Shown here piece by piece: positions 1-6,210 of a stretch of 7,127 bases of DNA. The first letter of the stretch is position 1, and every line of letters begins with the position of its first letter. Position numbers and translations under genes: made by a program. The stretch is from Competibacteraceae bacterium UBA6584 (GTDB lineage Bacteria > Pseudomonadota > Gammaproteobacteria > Competibacterales > Competibacteraceae). The notes below the pieces were generated by a model. It saw nothing but the letters and a program-made list of their open reading frames with translations. It was not told the origin of the DNA and did not search any database. Location: positions 1 to 7,127 of the forward strand of contig DJIW01000011.1 of assembly GCA_002433805.1 (NCBI GenBank), written 5' to 3'.

Positions 1-512
1 GGCTCAACGTGCCTTACGATTCGGGGATGATGTTCACCCGCCATCGCGATTTGCAGATCGCGGTCTTCCAAAACAGCGCCGCCTATTTGGGCGCAATCGC
101 CGATCCGCCGGATTTTTTGCATCTGTCGCCTGAAAATTCGCGCCGGCTGCGCGCGCTCCCGGCGTGGTTCACGCTCTTGGCTTACGGACGGAGCGGCTAC
201 CGGGCATTGGTCGAACAGCACTGCCAGCTCGCCCGGTTGTTGGGCGAACGCATCGCGGCCTCCGCAAACTTTCGGCTGCTTGCGCCGATACGCTTGAACA
301 TCGTCTGCTTTACCTTGAAAGGCGAGTCAGCCGCCGAACGAATCCAGCCTTTTTTCGAACGGCTGCGCGACGATGGACGGGTGTTTCTAACCCCGACGAC
401 GTTTCGAGGACAGCCCGCGATTCGGGCGGCGTTCAGCAACTGGCGGACTCAGGAACAAGACCTCGACATCGCCTGGCGGGCGATGAATGAGGTCGGTGAG
501 TCGCTGGTTTAA
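1..512 (+). CDS. PLP-dependent group II decarboxylase, C-terminal part (5' end outside window)
   Basis: C-terminal portion of a pyridoxal-phosphate enzyme of the group II amino acid decarboxylase family (aromatic amino acid, glutamate and diaminobutyrate decarboxylases). The frame is open to the left edge; the first complete codons read L-N-V-P-Y-D-S-G. In this family that stretch directly follows the PLP-binding lysine (H-K-W-L-N-V-P-Y-D), and the partial codon at positions 1-2 (gg) fits the tryptophan. The catalytic Lys codon should therefore lie just before base 1. About 169 residues remain, covering the rest of the large domain and the C-terminal small domain, with the family-typical segment H-L-S-P-E-N-S-R-R around residue 38 and R-A-A-F-S-N-W-R-T near the end. 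It ends with TAA at 510-512. The substrate cannot be assigned from this part. No start codon is present; the GTG at 9 is the internal valine. It converges on the gene at 584-1243. Confidence 0.88.
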   Translation, partial: LNVPYDSGMMFTRHRDLQIAVFQNSAAYLGAIADPPDFLHLSPENSRRLRALPAWFTLLAYGRSGYRALVEQHCQLARLLGERIAASANFRLLAPIRLNIVCFTLKGESAAERIQPFFERLRDDGRVFLTPTTFRGQPAIRAAFSNWRTQEQDLDIAWRAMNEVGESLV

Positions 513-583
513 ATCCGCCGAGATCGATCCAATCAATCGGGCCGTGGGCTTAGAGATGGGTCATCGAACGACGAGCCGCGCAC

Positions 584-1243
584 TTAGGCCAAATATTGGC
601 CTAAAAAGCTGCCTTGGCCAGCAAAATAGTCCGCGAACCGCTGTTCGAAATCCGCCACCACCGATTCCCGCACCGCCGGCCGCGCCAGCAAGGCTTCGCA
701 CCAAGCCGCGGTCTTGGGTGTTTGCGTTAACAATCCCTGGGGATAGCGGCGCTCGATGATCTCCAACCGCATCAACAGCGGCGCGTAGGCGGTGTCGGCC
801 AACGAAAAGGCCGATCCGTTGAAGAACGGTCCCTCGCCCAACTGCTGCTCCGCGTAGCGCAAATCGGCTAGCAAGCCTTCCTTTTCGCGGTTGAAAGCCG
901 CCTCGTCCGGGGCCACCAGCAGCCGGTATTGCCGCCCGATCAGATTGGAGCCGAACTCGATCCAGGCCCGGTTGTGCGCCCGCCGCCAGGGATCTTGCGG
1001 GTGCAGCGGCGGCGGGTTGGTTTCGTCCAGATACTCGTTGATCACCGCCGATTCGAACAAGACCCGCCCGTCATCCACCCGCAGCACCGGCACCTTGCCC
1101 ATCGGCGAAATCGCGGCGAACCAGTCCGGAAGATTTTGCAGGTCGATATAGGTAATTTCGAACGGGACTTGTTTCTCCTTCAGGGTGATGACCGAACGTT
1201 GCACGAAAGGACACAGCACGAAACTGATCAATTGATAGGCCAT
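584..1243 (-). CDS. Glutathione S-transferase-family protein (thioredoxin-fold N-domain, Cys-type active site)
   Basis: A 219-residue cytosolic GST-like protein, normal family length. The N-terminal thioredoxin-fold domain (about 1-80) carries L-C-P-F-V-Q-R-S with Cys11-Pro12 as the likely active-site pair, G-K-V-P-V-L (49-54) with the expected cis-proline P52, and the glutathione-contacting E64-S65 in F-E-S-A-V-I-N-E-Y-L. The helical C-domain contains the N-capping motif F-S-L-A-D (146-150). Cys in place of Ser/Tyr suggests an omega/beta-like or dehydroascorbate-reductase-like enzyme working by thiol-disulfide exchange; this is inference from the family, and the substrate is unknown. I chose the ATG at 1243 over an upstream in-frame TTG (1264) because GGTGGAG lies 6 nt before it and M-A-Y-Q-L-I-S begins the fold. 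It lies 96 nt downstream of trmL on the same strand; a TATGCT hexamer (about 1297-1292) lies in that gap, but I see no well-spaced -35. The stop codon lies beside a perfect inverted repeat (585-603). Confidence 0.9.
   Translation of the reverse strand: MAYQLISFVLCPFVQRSVITLKEKQVPFEITYIDLQNLPDWFAAISPMGKVPVLRVDDGRVLFESAVINEYLDETNPPPLHPQDPWRRAHNRAWIEFGSNLIGRQYRLLVAPDEAAFNREKEGLLADLRYAEQQLGEGPFFNGSAFSLADTAYAPLLMRLEIIERRYPQGLLTQTPKTAAWCEALLARPAVRESVVADFEQRFADYFAGQGSFLGQYLA
585..603. repeat. Perfect inverted repeat overlapping the 3' end of the GST-like gene
   Basis: The two arms are TAGGCCAA and TTGGCCTA, 8 bp each, separated by the 3-nt spacer ATA. The repeat covers the last codons and part of the stop codon of the GST-like gene, in the gap where it converges with the decarboxylase gene. 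Neither strand has a U-run after the stem: the A/T tract (AAAAA, 602-606) is on the wrong side for the minus strand and reads as A on the plus strand. It is therefore not a standard intrinsic terminator. It may stabilise 3' ends, bind a protein, or be chance. Confidence 0.45.
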
Positions 1244-1249
1244 GACGTT

Positions 1250-1256
1250 CTCCACC
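1250..1256 (-). promoter_or_regulatory. Ribosome binding site of the GST-like gene
   Basis: GGTGGAG is read on the minus strand 6 nt upstream of the ATG at 1243. It decides the start in favour of this ATG rather than the in-frame TTG at 1264. Confidence 0.7.
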
Positions 1257-1339
1257 GGCGGCAATTGCGCTTGCAGGCGCGGTACTCTTCAAGCATAGCC
1301 GACCGGCCAGAGCGCGGGTTCAATTCCACGGTCGCGCGG

Positions 1340-1804
1340 CTATCGCGCGCCCTCAAAACCGCGCTGCCGCCAGGCTTCATACAAGGTGATCGCCACCGCG
1401 TTGGACAGATTCAAGCTGCGCCCGGCGGTCAACATCGGCAGCCGCAACCGCTGTTCCGCTGGAATGCTCTCCAAAATCGACGCCGGCAAGCCGCGCGTTT
1501 CGGGGCCGAACAGCAAGACATCATCCGGTTGATAGGCGATTTCGTGGTAATGACGCGCGCCCTTGGTGGTGAAGGCGAACAACCGCGCCGGGTTCACTTC
1601 AGCGAGAAAGGCCGGCAAATCGCGGTGCAGGCGCACGGCCGCCCATTCGTGATAATCCAAGCCCGCGCGCCGCAACTGCCGGTCATCGAACTGAAAGCCC
1701 AGCGGCCGGATCAAGTGGAGCCGCGCGCCGGTGTTGGCGCACAGCCGGATGATATTGCCGGTATTGGGCGGAATTTCCGGCTCAAAAAGCACGACATCGA
1801 ACAT
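1340..1804 (-). CDS. trmL: tRNA (cytidine/uridine-34 2'-O-)-methyltransferase TrmL (YibK)
   Basis: A 154-residue SPOUT-superfamily RNA methyltransferase, very close to E. coli TrmL in length and sequence. In E. coli this SAM-dependent enzyme methylates the 2'-OH of wobble nucleotide 34 in two tRNA-Leu isoacceptors. Visible signatures are the N-terminal P-E-I-P-P-N-T-G-N-I-I-R-L-C (9-22), L-R-R-A-G-L-D-Y-H-E (44-53), and the three motifs that form the knotted SAM site: F-G-P-E-T-R-G-L-P (99-107), L-P-M (122-124) and R-S-L-N-L-S-N-A-V-A-I (129-139). The protein is a minimal catalytic domain with no extra RNA-binding extension, as in the family. The start is ATG at 1804, where alignment to the family begins (M-F-D-V-V-L-F-E-P-E). 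No good Shine-Dalgarno sequence precedes it; a GAGG lies too far upstream, overlapping the ntrC stop. The gene begins only 19 nt after ntrC, so co-transcription and perhaps translational coupling are likely. A similar ntrC-trmL neighbourhood occurs, to my recollection, in pseudomonads. Confidence 0.95.
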   Translation of the reverse strand: MFDVVLFEPEIPPNTGNIIRLCANTGARLHLIRPLGFQFDDRQLRRAGLDYHEWAAVRLHRDLPAFLAEVNPARLFAFTTKGARHYHEIAYQPDDVLLFGPETRGLPASILESIPAEQRLRLPMLTAGRSLNLSNAVAITLYEAWRQRGFEGAR

Positions 1805-1823
1805 AAGTTGACGGTCTGACGCC

Positions 1824-3221
1824 TCATTCCATCCTTAATTCCTTGATCTTGCGGGTCAGGGTATTGCGTCCCCAACCCAACAACCGGGCGGCGTCTTGGC
1901 GGTGTCCGCCGGTCTGCTCCAAGGCGACCCGAATCAACACCCGCTCGAAGCTGGGCAAGGCGCGCTCCAACAGATTGTGCCCGCCGCGCGCCAAATTTTG
2001 ACTGGCCCACGCGCGCAGCGCCGCCTCCCAGTCCGGACCGCCGTTTTCCGTCTCCGGTTCCCGCTCCCGCAATTCCGGGGGCAAATCGTCCACATGAATT
2101 TCCCGGCCCGAGGCCATCACCGTCAGCCACCGGCAGAGATTCTCCAACTGGCGGACGTTGCCCGGCCAGTCCAGCCGGCTGAGATAGGTCTCGGTTTCCG
2201 GCCGCAACAGCTTGGATTCGACCCCCAAATCCCGCGCGGCCTGACCGAGGAAATGACGGGTCAACAACGGAATATCCTCGCGGCGCTTGCCGAGCGACGG
2301 CAACTGAATGCGGATCACGTTGAGGCGGTGATAAAGATCTTCCCGGAACAGGCCATCGCGCACCCGCTGCTCCATGTTTTGATGGGTGGCGGCGATCACC
2401 CGCACATCCACCCGCGTCGGGGTATGGCCGCCCACCCGATAAAATTCGCCCTCGGCCAGCACCCGCAACAACCGAGTTTGCAATTCGGCCGGCATGTCGC
2501 CGATCTCATCTAAAAACAAAGTGCCGCCGTTGGCCTGCTCGAACCGCCCCTGCCGCGAGGCTTGCGCGCCGGTAAACGCGCCGCGCTCGTGGCCGAACAA
2601 TTCGGATTCCAGCAGATCGCGGGGGATCGCGGCGGTGTTGATGGCGATGAACGGCTGTCCGGCGCGCGGGCTGTGCCGGTGCAGGGCGCGCGCCACCAGT
2701 TCCTTGCCGGTGCCGGATTCGCCGGTGATCAATACCGTGATGTTGGAGCGCGACAGCCGGCCGATGGCGCGGAACACCTCCTGCATCGCCGGCGCTTCAC
2801 CGATGATGTCCGGCGGCGCTTCGACCGGCTCCGGCGGTTCGGTGCGCTCGCGGTGGGTGAGACAGGCGCGGCGGACCAGGGCCACGGCCTCGTCCACGTC
2901 GAAGGGTTTGGGCAGATAATCGAACGCGCCGCCCTGATAAGCGGATACGGCGCTGTCGAGATCGGAATGGGCGGTCATGATGATCACCGGCAATTCCGGC
3001 GAACGCTCGCGCAGGCGGGCCAGCAGTTCCAGACCGTTCATGCCCGGCATCCGAATGTCCGCCATCACCGCGTCCGGCCGGCCTTGCTTGAGCGCGTTCA
3101 ACACGCCCGCCGCGTTTTCGAAGGTAGTGACGGCCATGTTATCGCGCTGTAGGGCCTTCTCCAGCACCCAGCGGATCGCATGGTCGTCGTCGATCACCCA
3201 CACCAGCTCTTTCCTGCTCAT
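1824..3221 (-). CDS. ntrC: Nitrogen regulation response regulator NtrC (NR(I), sigma-54 activator)
   Basis: A 465-residue NtrC, family length about 470. When phosphorylated by NtrB it binds enhancers and remodels sigma-54 RNA polymerase at nitrogen-limitation promoters. The domains are in the standard order. The receiver (about 1-120) has acidic pocket D11-D12-D13, phospho-acceptor D55 in M-A-D-I-R-M-P-G, T83 and K105 in K-P-F. After a linker, the AAA+ sigma-54 interaction domain (about 138-370) carries Walker A G-E-S-G-T-G-K-E (167-174), the sigma-54 contact loop G-A-F-T-G-A (214-219), Walker B G-T-L-F-L-D-E (233-239), and the arginine-rich segment F-R-E-D-L-Y-H-R-L (292-300). A C-terminal Fis-type HTH (about 425-465) contains G-G-H-R-Q-D-A-A-R-L-L-G-W-G-R-N-T-L. 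The start is ATG at 3221, which overlaps the ntrB stop as ATGA, so translation is probably coupled; the frame stays open 144 codons further upstream but only antisense-free non-homologous sequence is found there. It is followed 19 nt later by trmL. Confidence 0.97.
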   Translation of the reverse strand: MSRKELVWVIDDDHAIRWVLEKALQRDNMAVTTFENAAGVLNALKQGRPDAVMADIRMPGMNGLELLARLRERSPELPVIIMTAHSDLDSAVSAYQGGAFDYLPKPFDVDEAVALVRRACLTHRERTEPPEPVEAPPDIIGEAPAMQEVFRAIGRLSRSNITVLITGESGTGKELVARALHRHSPRAGQPFIAINTAAIPRDLLESELFGHERGAFTGAQASRQGRFEQANGGTLFLDEIGDMPAELQTRLLRVLAEGEFYRVGGHTPTRVDVRVIAATHQNMEQRVRDGLFREDLYHRLNVIRIQLPSLGKRREDIPLLTRHFLGQAARDLGVESKLLRPETETYLSRLDWPGNVRQLENLCRWLTVMASGREIHVDDLPPELREREPETENGGPDWEAALRAWASQNLARGGHNLLERALPSFERVLIRVALEQTGGHRQDAARLLGWGRNTLTRKIKELRME

Positions 3222-4276
3222 CCGGTTTTTCCCAAGGGCAACAGCAGCGTGAACACGGTTTCGCCGGGCCGGCTGGCGCATTCGATCAAGCCGCCGTGCT
3301 GGTTGACGATGTTTTGGGCGATGGAAAGGCCCAGACCGGTGCCGTTCGGCCGGCCGCTGATCATCGGATAGAAAATCTGGTCCTGTTGGTCGGGCGGGAT
3401 GCCGGGCCCGTCGTCGATCACATCCAAGCGCGCCACCAGCTTGTGGCGTTTGGCGCCGATGGTGTACTGACGTTGCACCCGGGTGCGCAAGACGATCGCG
3501 CCTCGGCCGTCGAGCGCCTGCACGGCGTTGCGCAGTACGTTGAGCACCGCCTGGATCAAGCGGTCGGCGTCGCCCCACACCGGCGGGATGCTGGGATCGT
3601 AGTCGCGATCGATGCGGATTTCGGGCGTGCCCTCGGCTTCCACCAGCGCGCAAACCCGTTCCACGATTTCGTGGATGCTCACTTCATCGTAAGCGTGGGG
3701 TTGGTTGGGTCCGAGCATCCGGTCGACCAAATTGCGCAGCCGGTCGGCCTCGCCGATGATGATGCCGGTGTACTCCCGCAAGGCCGGATCGGGCAATTCG
3801 CGCTCCAGCAATTGAGCCGCTCCGCGCAGTCCGCCCAACGGATTTTTGATCTCGTGCGCGAGGTTGCGCACCAGCGCCCGGCTGCTGTGGTGTTGGGCCA
3901 GGATGTGCTCCTCACGGTTGATGCGCAGCCGCCAGTCCACTTGCCGCATCTCAAGCAGCAATTCGGACGGCGGATCGCGTTCGAGCAGCGGCGCGGCGGT
4001 GCAATCGACGGTCACCGCGCGCTCCGCCGGAAACAGCAACTGCAACTCCCGCTCGATGTAGGGGTGGCCGCTGGCCAGACAATGCCGCAATCCTTTGACG
4101 AAGGGCTCGGCGCCGATCAGCAAATCCGGCAACCCGAGTTTGTACGCCTTGCGGAAACTGAGTTCGAACAAGGCTTCCGCCGCCGCGTTCATGAACAGCA
4201 AGCGCAAGCGCCGATCCAGCACCAGCACGGCGATGCTCAGGCTATCGACTACCCGACGACAATCATCTCTCAGCAC
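3218..4276 (-). CDS. ntrB: Nitrogen regulation sensor histidine kinase/phosphatase NtrB (NR(II), GlnL)
   Basis: Cytosolic two-component sensor that phosphorylates NtrC under nitrogen limitation and, with PII protein, dephosphorylates it in nitrogen excess. With the GTG start at 4276 it is 352 residues (E. coli NtrB has 349). An N-terminal PAS-like sensor domain (about 8-115, D-S-L-S-I-A-V-L-V-L-D) is followed by the dimerisation/phosphoacceptor segment L-A-H-E-I-K-N-P-L-G-G-L with His141, then the HATPase domain with N-box N-V-L-R-N-A-V-Q-A-L (N250), G1 box D-D-G-P-G-I-P (288-294), F box F-Y-P-M (302-305) and G2 box G-T-G-L-G-L-S (312-318). No membrane segment is present, as expected. I chose the GTG at 4276 because GAGGCGAGG lies 5 nt upstream and the PAS domain begins immediately. 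The longer GTG at 4423 falls inside an NtrC operator and would add 49 arginine-rich residues unlike the family. The stop overlaps the ntrC start by 4 nt. Confidence 0.95.
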   Translation of the reverse strand: MLRDDCRRVVDSLSIAVLVLDRRLRLLFMNAAAEALFELSFRKAYKLGLPDLLIGAEPFVKGLRHCLASGHPYIERELQLLFPAERAVTVDCTAAPLLERDPPSELLLEMRQVDWRLRINREEHILAQHHSSRALVRNLAHEIKNPLGGLRGAAQLLERELPDPALREYTGIIIGEADRLRNLVDRMLGPNQPHAYDEVSIHEIVERVCALVEAEGTPEIRIDRDYDPSIPPVWGDADRLIQAVLNVLRNAVQALDGRGAIVLRTRVQRQYTIGAKRHKLVARLDVIDDGPGIPPDQQDQIFYPMISGRPNGTGLGLSIAQNIVNQHGGLIECASRPGETVFTLLLPLGKTG

Positions 4277-4281
4277 GTTCG

Positions 4282-4290
4282 CCTCGCCTC
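4282..4290 (-). promoter_or_regulatory. Ribosome binding site deciding the ntrB start
   Basis: GAGGCGAGG is read on the minus strand, ending 5 nt before the GTG at 4276. It contains two tandem GAGG cores. With the family length, it supports this GTG start over the in-frame GTG 147 nt upstream and a TTG at 4309. Confidence 0.65.
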
Positions 4291-4419
4291 TGAGGTTTTG
4301 ATCGATCAAGGCAACGGTGGCGGTCAGGCTCAACCGTTTCAGTCGAACGCGACCCCGCGCCCGTTCGGTGCATTCGCTGCCTTTGCCCCGATAAGCATTG
4401 GCGATTGAACGCCGATTTC

Positions 4420-4434
4420 GCACTATTTTGGTGC
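4420..4434. promoter_or_regulatory. NtrC binding site between glnA and ntrB
   Basis: GCACTATTTTGGTGC (plus strand) matches the NtrC dyad consensus GCAC-N7-GTGC with both half-sites intact. It differs in one base from the E. coli glnA site that I recall as GCACTATATTGGTGC. It lies 144 nt upstream of the ntrB start codon and downstream of the glnA hairpins, in the place where enteric bacteria have the NtrC-repressed ntrB (glnL) promoter. The likely role is autoregulation of ntrBC. I do not see a convincing sigma-70 -35/-10 pair overlapping it, so the promoter itself is not placed. Confidence 0.75.
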
Positions 4435-4471
4435 GAAGCGGCGGTTTGCTAGCAGCTCGACTGCCGATAAC

Positions 4472-4499
4472 GGCGACGCCCCCAACTGGGGGCGTCGCC
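4472..4499 (-). terminator. GC-rich hairpin after glnA, probable terminator or attenuator
   Basis: A perfect 12-bp stem (GGCGACGCCCCC with its complement) closes a 4-nt AACT loop, 48 nt past the glnA stop. On the minus strand the stem is followed by GTTATCGG, only a poor U-tract, so termination may be partial. This would let some glnA transcripts read into ntrB, as is known for the glnA-ntrBC operon in enterics. Confidence 0.6.
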
Positions 4500-4514
4500 A
4501 GCAGCGGGTCGTTG

Positions 4515-4541
4515 GGCGGCCCACCTTCAATCCAGGCCGCC
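4515..4541 (-). repeat. Second hairpin immediately after the glnA stop
   Basis: The arms GGCGGCC (4515-4521) and GGCCGCC (4535-4541) form a 7-bp stem with a 13-nt loop, starting 6 nt after the glnA stop codon. It has no U-run. It stands in tandem with the stronger 12-bp hairpin at 4472-4499 and may protect the glnA mRNA 3' end. Confidence 0.4.
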
Positions 4542-4547
4542 TGGGGA

Positions 4548-5963
4548 TTACAGGCTGTAATACATATCGAACTCGACCGGATGGGTGGTCATCCGCAACC
4601 GAGTCACATCCTCTTTCTTCAAGGTGATGTAAGCGTCGATCAGATCGTTGGTGAACACCCCGCCCTTGGTCAAAAATTCGCGGTCGACATCCAACGCCGC
4701 CAAGGCTTCGTCGAAGTAGAAACAGACCTTGGGAATCTCTTTTTCCTCCTCCGGCGGCAAGTCATAGAGATCCTTGTCCATCGCGTCGCCCGGATGAATC
4801 TTGTTCTGAATCCCGTCCAAACCGGCCATCATCATCGCGGCGAAAGCCAGATAAGGATTGGCGGTGGAATCCGGGAACCGCACCTCGATCCGGCGGCCCT
4901 TCGGGCTGCTGACGTAAGGAATGCGGATGGACGCCGAGCGGTTGCGGGCGGAATAGGCCAGCATCACCGGCGCTTCGAAGCCGGGCACCAGCCGCTTGTA
5001 GCTGTTGGTGGAGGCGTTGGTGAAGGCATTCAACGCCTTGGCGTGCTTGATGATGCCGCCGATGTAGTACAGGGCGGTTTCGGAAAGACCGGCGTACAAA
5101 TCGCCGGCGAACAGGTTGTTTCCGTCCTTGGCCAGCGATTGATGGACGTGCATGCCGCTGCCGTTGTCGCCCACCAGCGGTTTGGGCATGAAGGTCGCGG
5201 TCTTGCCGTAACTTTGGGCCACGTTCTGGATGGCGTATTTCAGCGACTGGACCTCGTCCGCCTTGCGCACCAGCGTGTTGAATTTCACCCCGATCTCGCA
5301 CTGGCCGGCGGTGGCGACTTCGTGGTGGTGCACCTCGACGGTGTGGCCCAGCTGTTCCAGCGCCTGACACATCGCGCCGCGAATGTCGTGCAGCGAATCC
5401 ACCGGCGGCACTGGGAAATAACCGCCCTTGACGCCGGGACGGTGGCCGAAGTTGCCGCCCTCATAGGCGCGCTCGGAATTCCAGCCGGCCTCGGACGAGT
5501 CGATCTTGCAGAAACAGCCGCTGATATCGGCTCCCCAGCGGATGTCGTCGAAAATGAAGAACTCGTTTTCCGGACCGAAATAGGCGGTGTCGGCGATGCC
5601 GGTGGATTTCAGGTAAGCTTCGGCGCGGCGCGCCAGCGAACGCGGATCGCGCTCGTAGCCCTGCATGGTGTTGGGTTCGATCACATCACAGGTCAACAGC
5701 AAAGTCGGCTCCTCGAAAAACGGATCGAGGCAGGCGGTTGCCGGATCGGGCATCAAAATCATGTCCGACTCCTGAATCCCTTTCCAGCCGGCGATGGACG
5801 AGCCGTCGAACATTTTGCCGTCTTCGAACACATCCTCTTCGAAGGCGCTGATCGGCACGGTGACATGTTGCTCCTTGCCGCGCGTGTCCGTGAAGCGATA
5901 GTCCACGAACTTGACCCCTTTTTCCTCGACCAGCTTCATCACATCAGCAGCATTCATTGTCAT
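4548..5963 (-). CDS. glnA: Glutamine synthetase type I (GlnA)
   Basis: A 471-residue GSI-beta-type glutamine synthetase (E. coli 469), condensing glutamate and ammonia to glutamine with ATP hydrolysis, as a cytosolic dodecamer. The N-terminal beta-grasp domain includes M-F-D-G-S-S-I (51-57) with the conserved D53. The catalytic barrel has the metal ligands E132 and E134 (P-E-N-E-F-F), E215 in H-H-H-E-V-A-T-A-G-Q, E223, H272 (G-S-G-M-H-V-H) and E360, plus the flap glutamate E330 and arginines R342 and R362 (N-R-S-A-S-I-R; E-V-R-F-P-D). The adenylylation site is present: Y400 in D-L-Y-D-L-P-P-E-E, equivalent to E. coli Y397 (numbered without Met). Activity should therefore be controlled by a GlnE adenylyltransferase and PII encoded elsewhere. 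The start is ATG at 5963 with GAGGAA just upstream; a second ATG two codons later is possible. Transcription is predicted from a sigma-54 promoter with two NtrC sites. It is the first gene of glnA-ntrB-ntrC. Confidence 0.98.
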   Translation of the reverse strand: MTMNAADVMKLVEEKGVKFVDYRFTDTRGKEQHVTVPISAFEEDVFEDGKMFDGSSIAGWKGIQESDMILMPDPATACLDPFFEEPTLLLTCDVIEPNTMQGYERDPRSLARRAEAYLKSTGIADTAYFGPENEFFIFDDIRWGADISGCFCKIDSSEAGWNSERAYEGGNFGHRPGVKGGYFPVPPVDSLHDIRGAMCQALEQLGHTVEVHHHEVATAGQCEIGVKFNTLVRKADEVQSLKYAIQNVAQSYGKTATFMPKPLVGDNGSGMHVHQSLAKDGNNLFAGDLYAGLSETALYYIGGIIKHAKALNAFTNASTNSYKRLVPGFEAPVMLAYSARNRSASIRIPYVSSPKGRRIEVRFPDSTANPYLAFAAMMMAGLDGIQNKIHPGDAMDKDLYDLPPEEEKEIPKVCFYFDEALAALDVDREFLTKGGVFTNDLIDAYITLKKEDVTRLRMTTHPVEFDMYYSL

Positions 5964-6029
5964 GAGTTCCTCGGGTTGAATAATCGATCACAATGCAACT
6001 AGAGAACAATTCTTGTTGGCCCCTGAAAG

Positions 6030-6044
6030 GCAGGAACCATGCCA
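6030..6044 (-). promoter_or_regulatory. Sigma-54 promoter of glnA
   Basis: Read on the minus strand, TGGCATGGTTCCTGC matches the -24/-12 consensus TGGCAC-N5-TTGC, with the obligatory GG and GC dinucleotides exactly 10 nt apart; only C-to-T at the end of the -24 box and one T-to-C in the -12 box differ. The predicted start site is near 6018, giving a 5' leader of about 55 nt to the glnA ATG. Confidence 0.8.
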
Positions 6045-6109
6045 CGACCGTTTTTAGCCGATTCGGCCGCAAACCACGGACCGAACAGGGATTTTTTAGC
6101 CACGCCATT

Positions 6110-6124
6110 GCACCATATTAGCGC
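6110..6124. promoter_or_regulatory. NtrC binding site, glnA-proximal
   Basis: GCACCATATTAGCGC fits GCAC-N7-GTGC with one half-site mismatch (GCGC) and an A/T-rich centre. It is centred at 6117, about -99 from the predicted sigma-54 start site, and 32 bp from the second site. Confidence 0.65.
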
Positions 6125-6141
6125 GAAACGCTCAGCGTCGC

Positions 6142-6156
6142 GCACTACTTTGGAGC
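6142..6156. promoter_or_regulatory. NtrC binding site, glnA-distal
   Basis: GCACTACTTTGGAGC fits GCAC-N7-GTGC with one half-site mismatch (GAGC) and resembles the E. coli distal site. It is centred at 6149, about -131 from the predicted start site. The 32-bp spacing to the proximal site is three helical turns, so two NtrC dimers would sit on the same DNA face and form the oligomer needed to activate sigma-54 polymerase. Confidence 0.65.
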
Positions 6157-6210
6157 ATTGAGGACACAACCGATGTTGCCTGGCTTAGCGCGAGCCGCTG
6201 GCGGGAGGTT

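Noticed and set aside
1313..1332. GGGTTCAATTCC resembling a tRNA T-loop in the trmL-GST gap
   Set aside because: The flanking bases do not form a 5-bp T-stem, and no acceptor, D or anticodon arm is present around it.
929..1819. Open frame of 296 codons on the + strand across the GST-like and trmL genes
   Set aside because: It is antisense to two well-supported genes and spans their intergenic gap; its translation is Arg/Gln-rich with no recognisable domain.
3222..3653. N-terminal extension of 144 codons on ntrC
   Set aside because: It overlaps the conserved kinase domain of ntrB in another frame and is Arg/Pro-rich without homology. NtrC proteins begin at the M-S-R-K-E-L-V-W-V-I-D-D-D position.
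3296..4408. Open frame of 370 codons on the + strand opposite ntrB
   Set aside because: It is a shadow frame of ntrB; its translation is low-complexity and Gln/His/Ala-rich with no recognisable domain.
4277..4423. Longer ntrB starting at GTG 4423
   Set aside because: It would start inside the NtrC operator and add 49 residues absent from NtrB proteins, whereas GTG 4276 has a good Shine-Dalgarno sequence.
4398..6002. Long open frame of 534 codons on the + strand opposite glnA
   Set aside because: It is antisense to an unmistakable glnA with all catalytic residues. It is a shadow of high-GC codon use, its protein resembles no family I know, and no Shine-Dalgarno sequence is evident.
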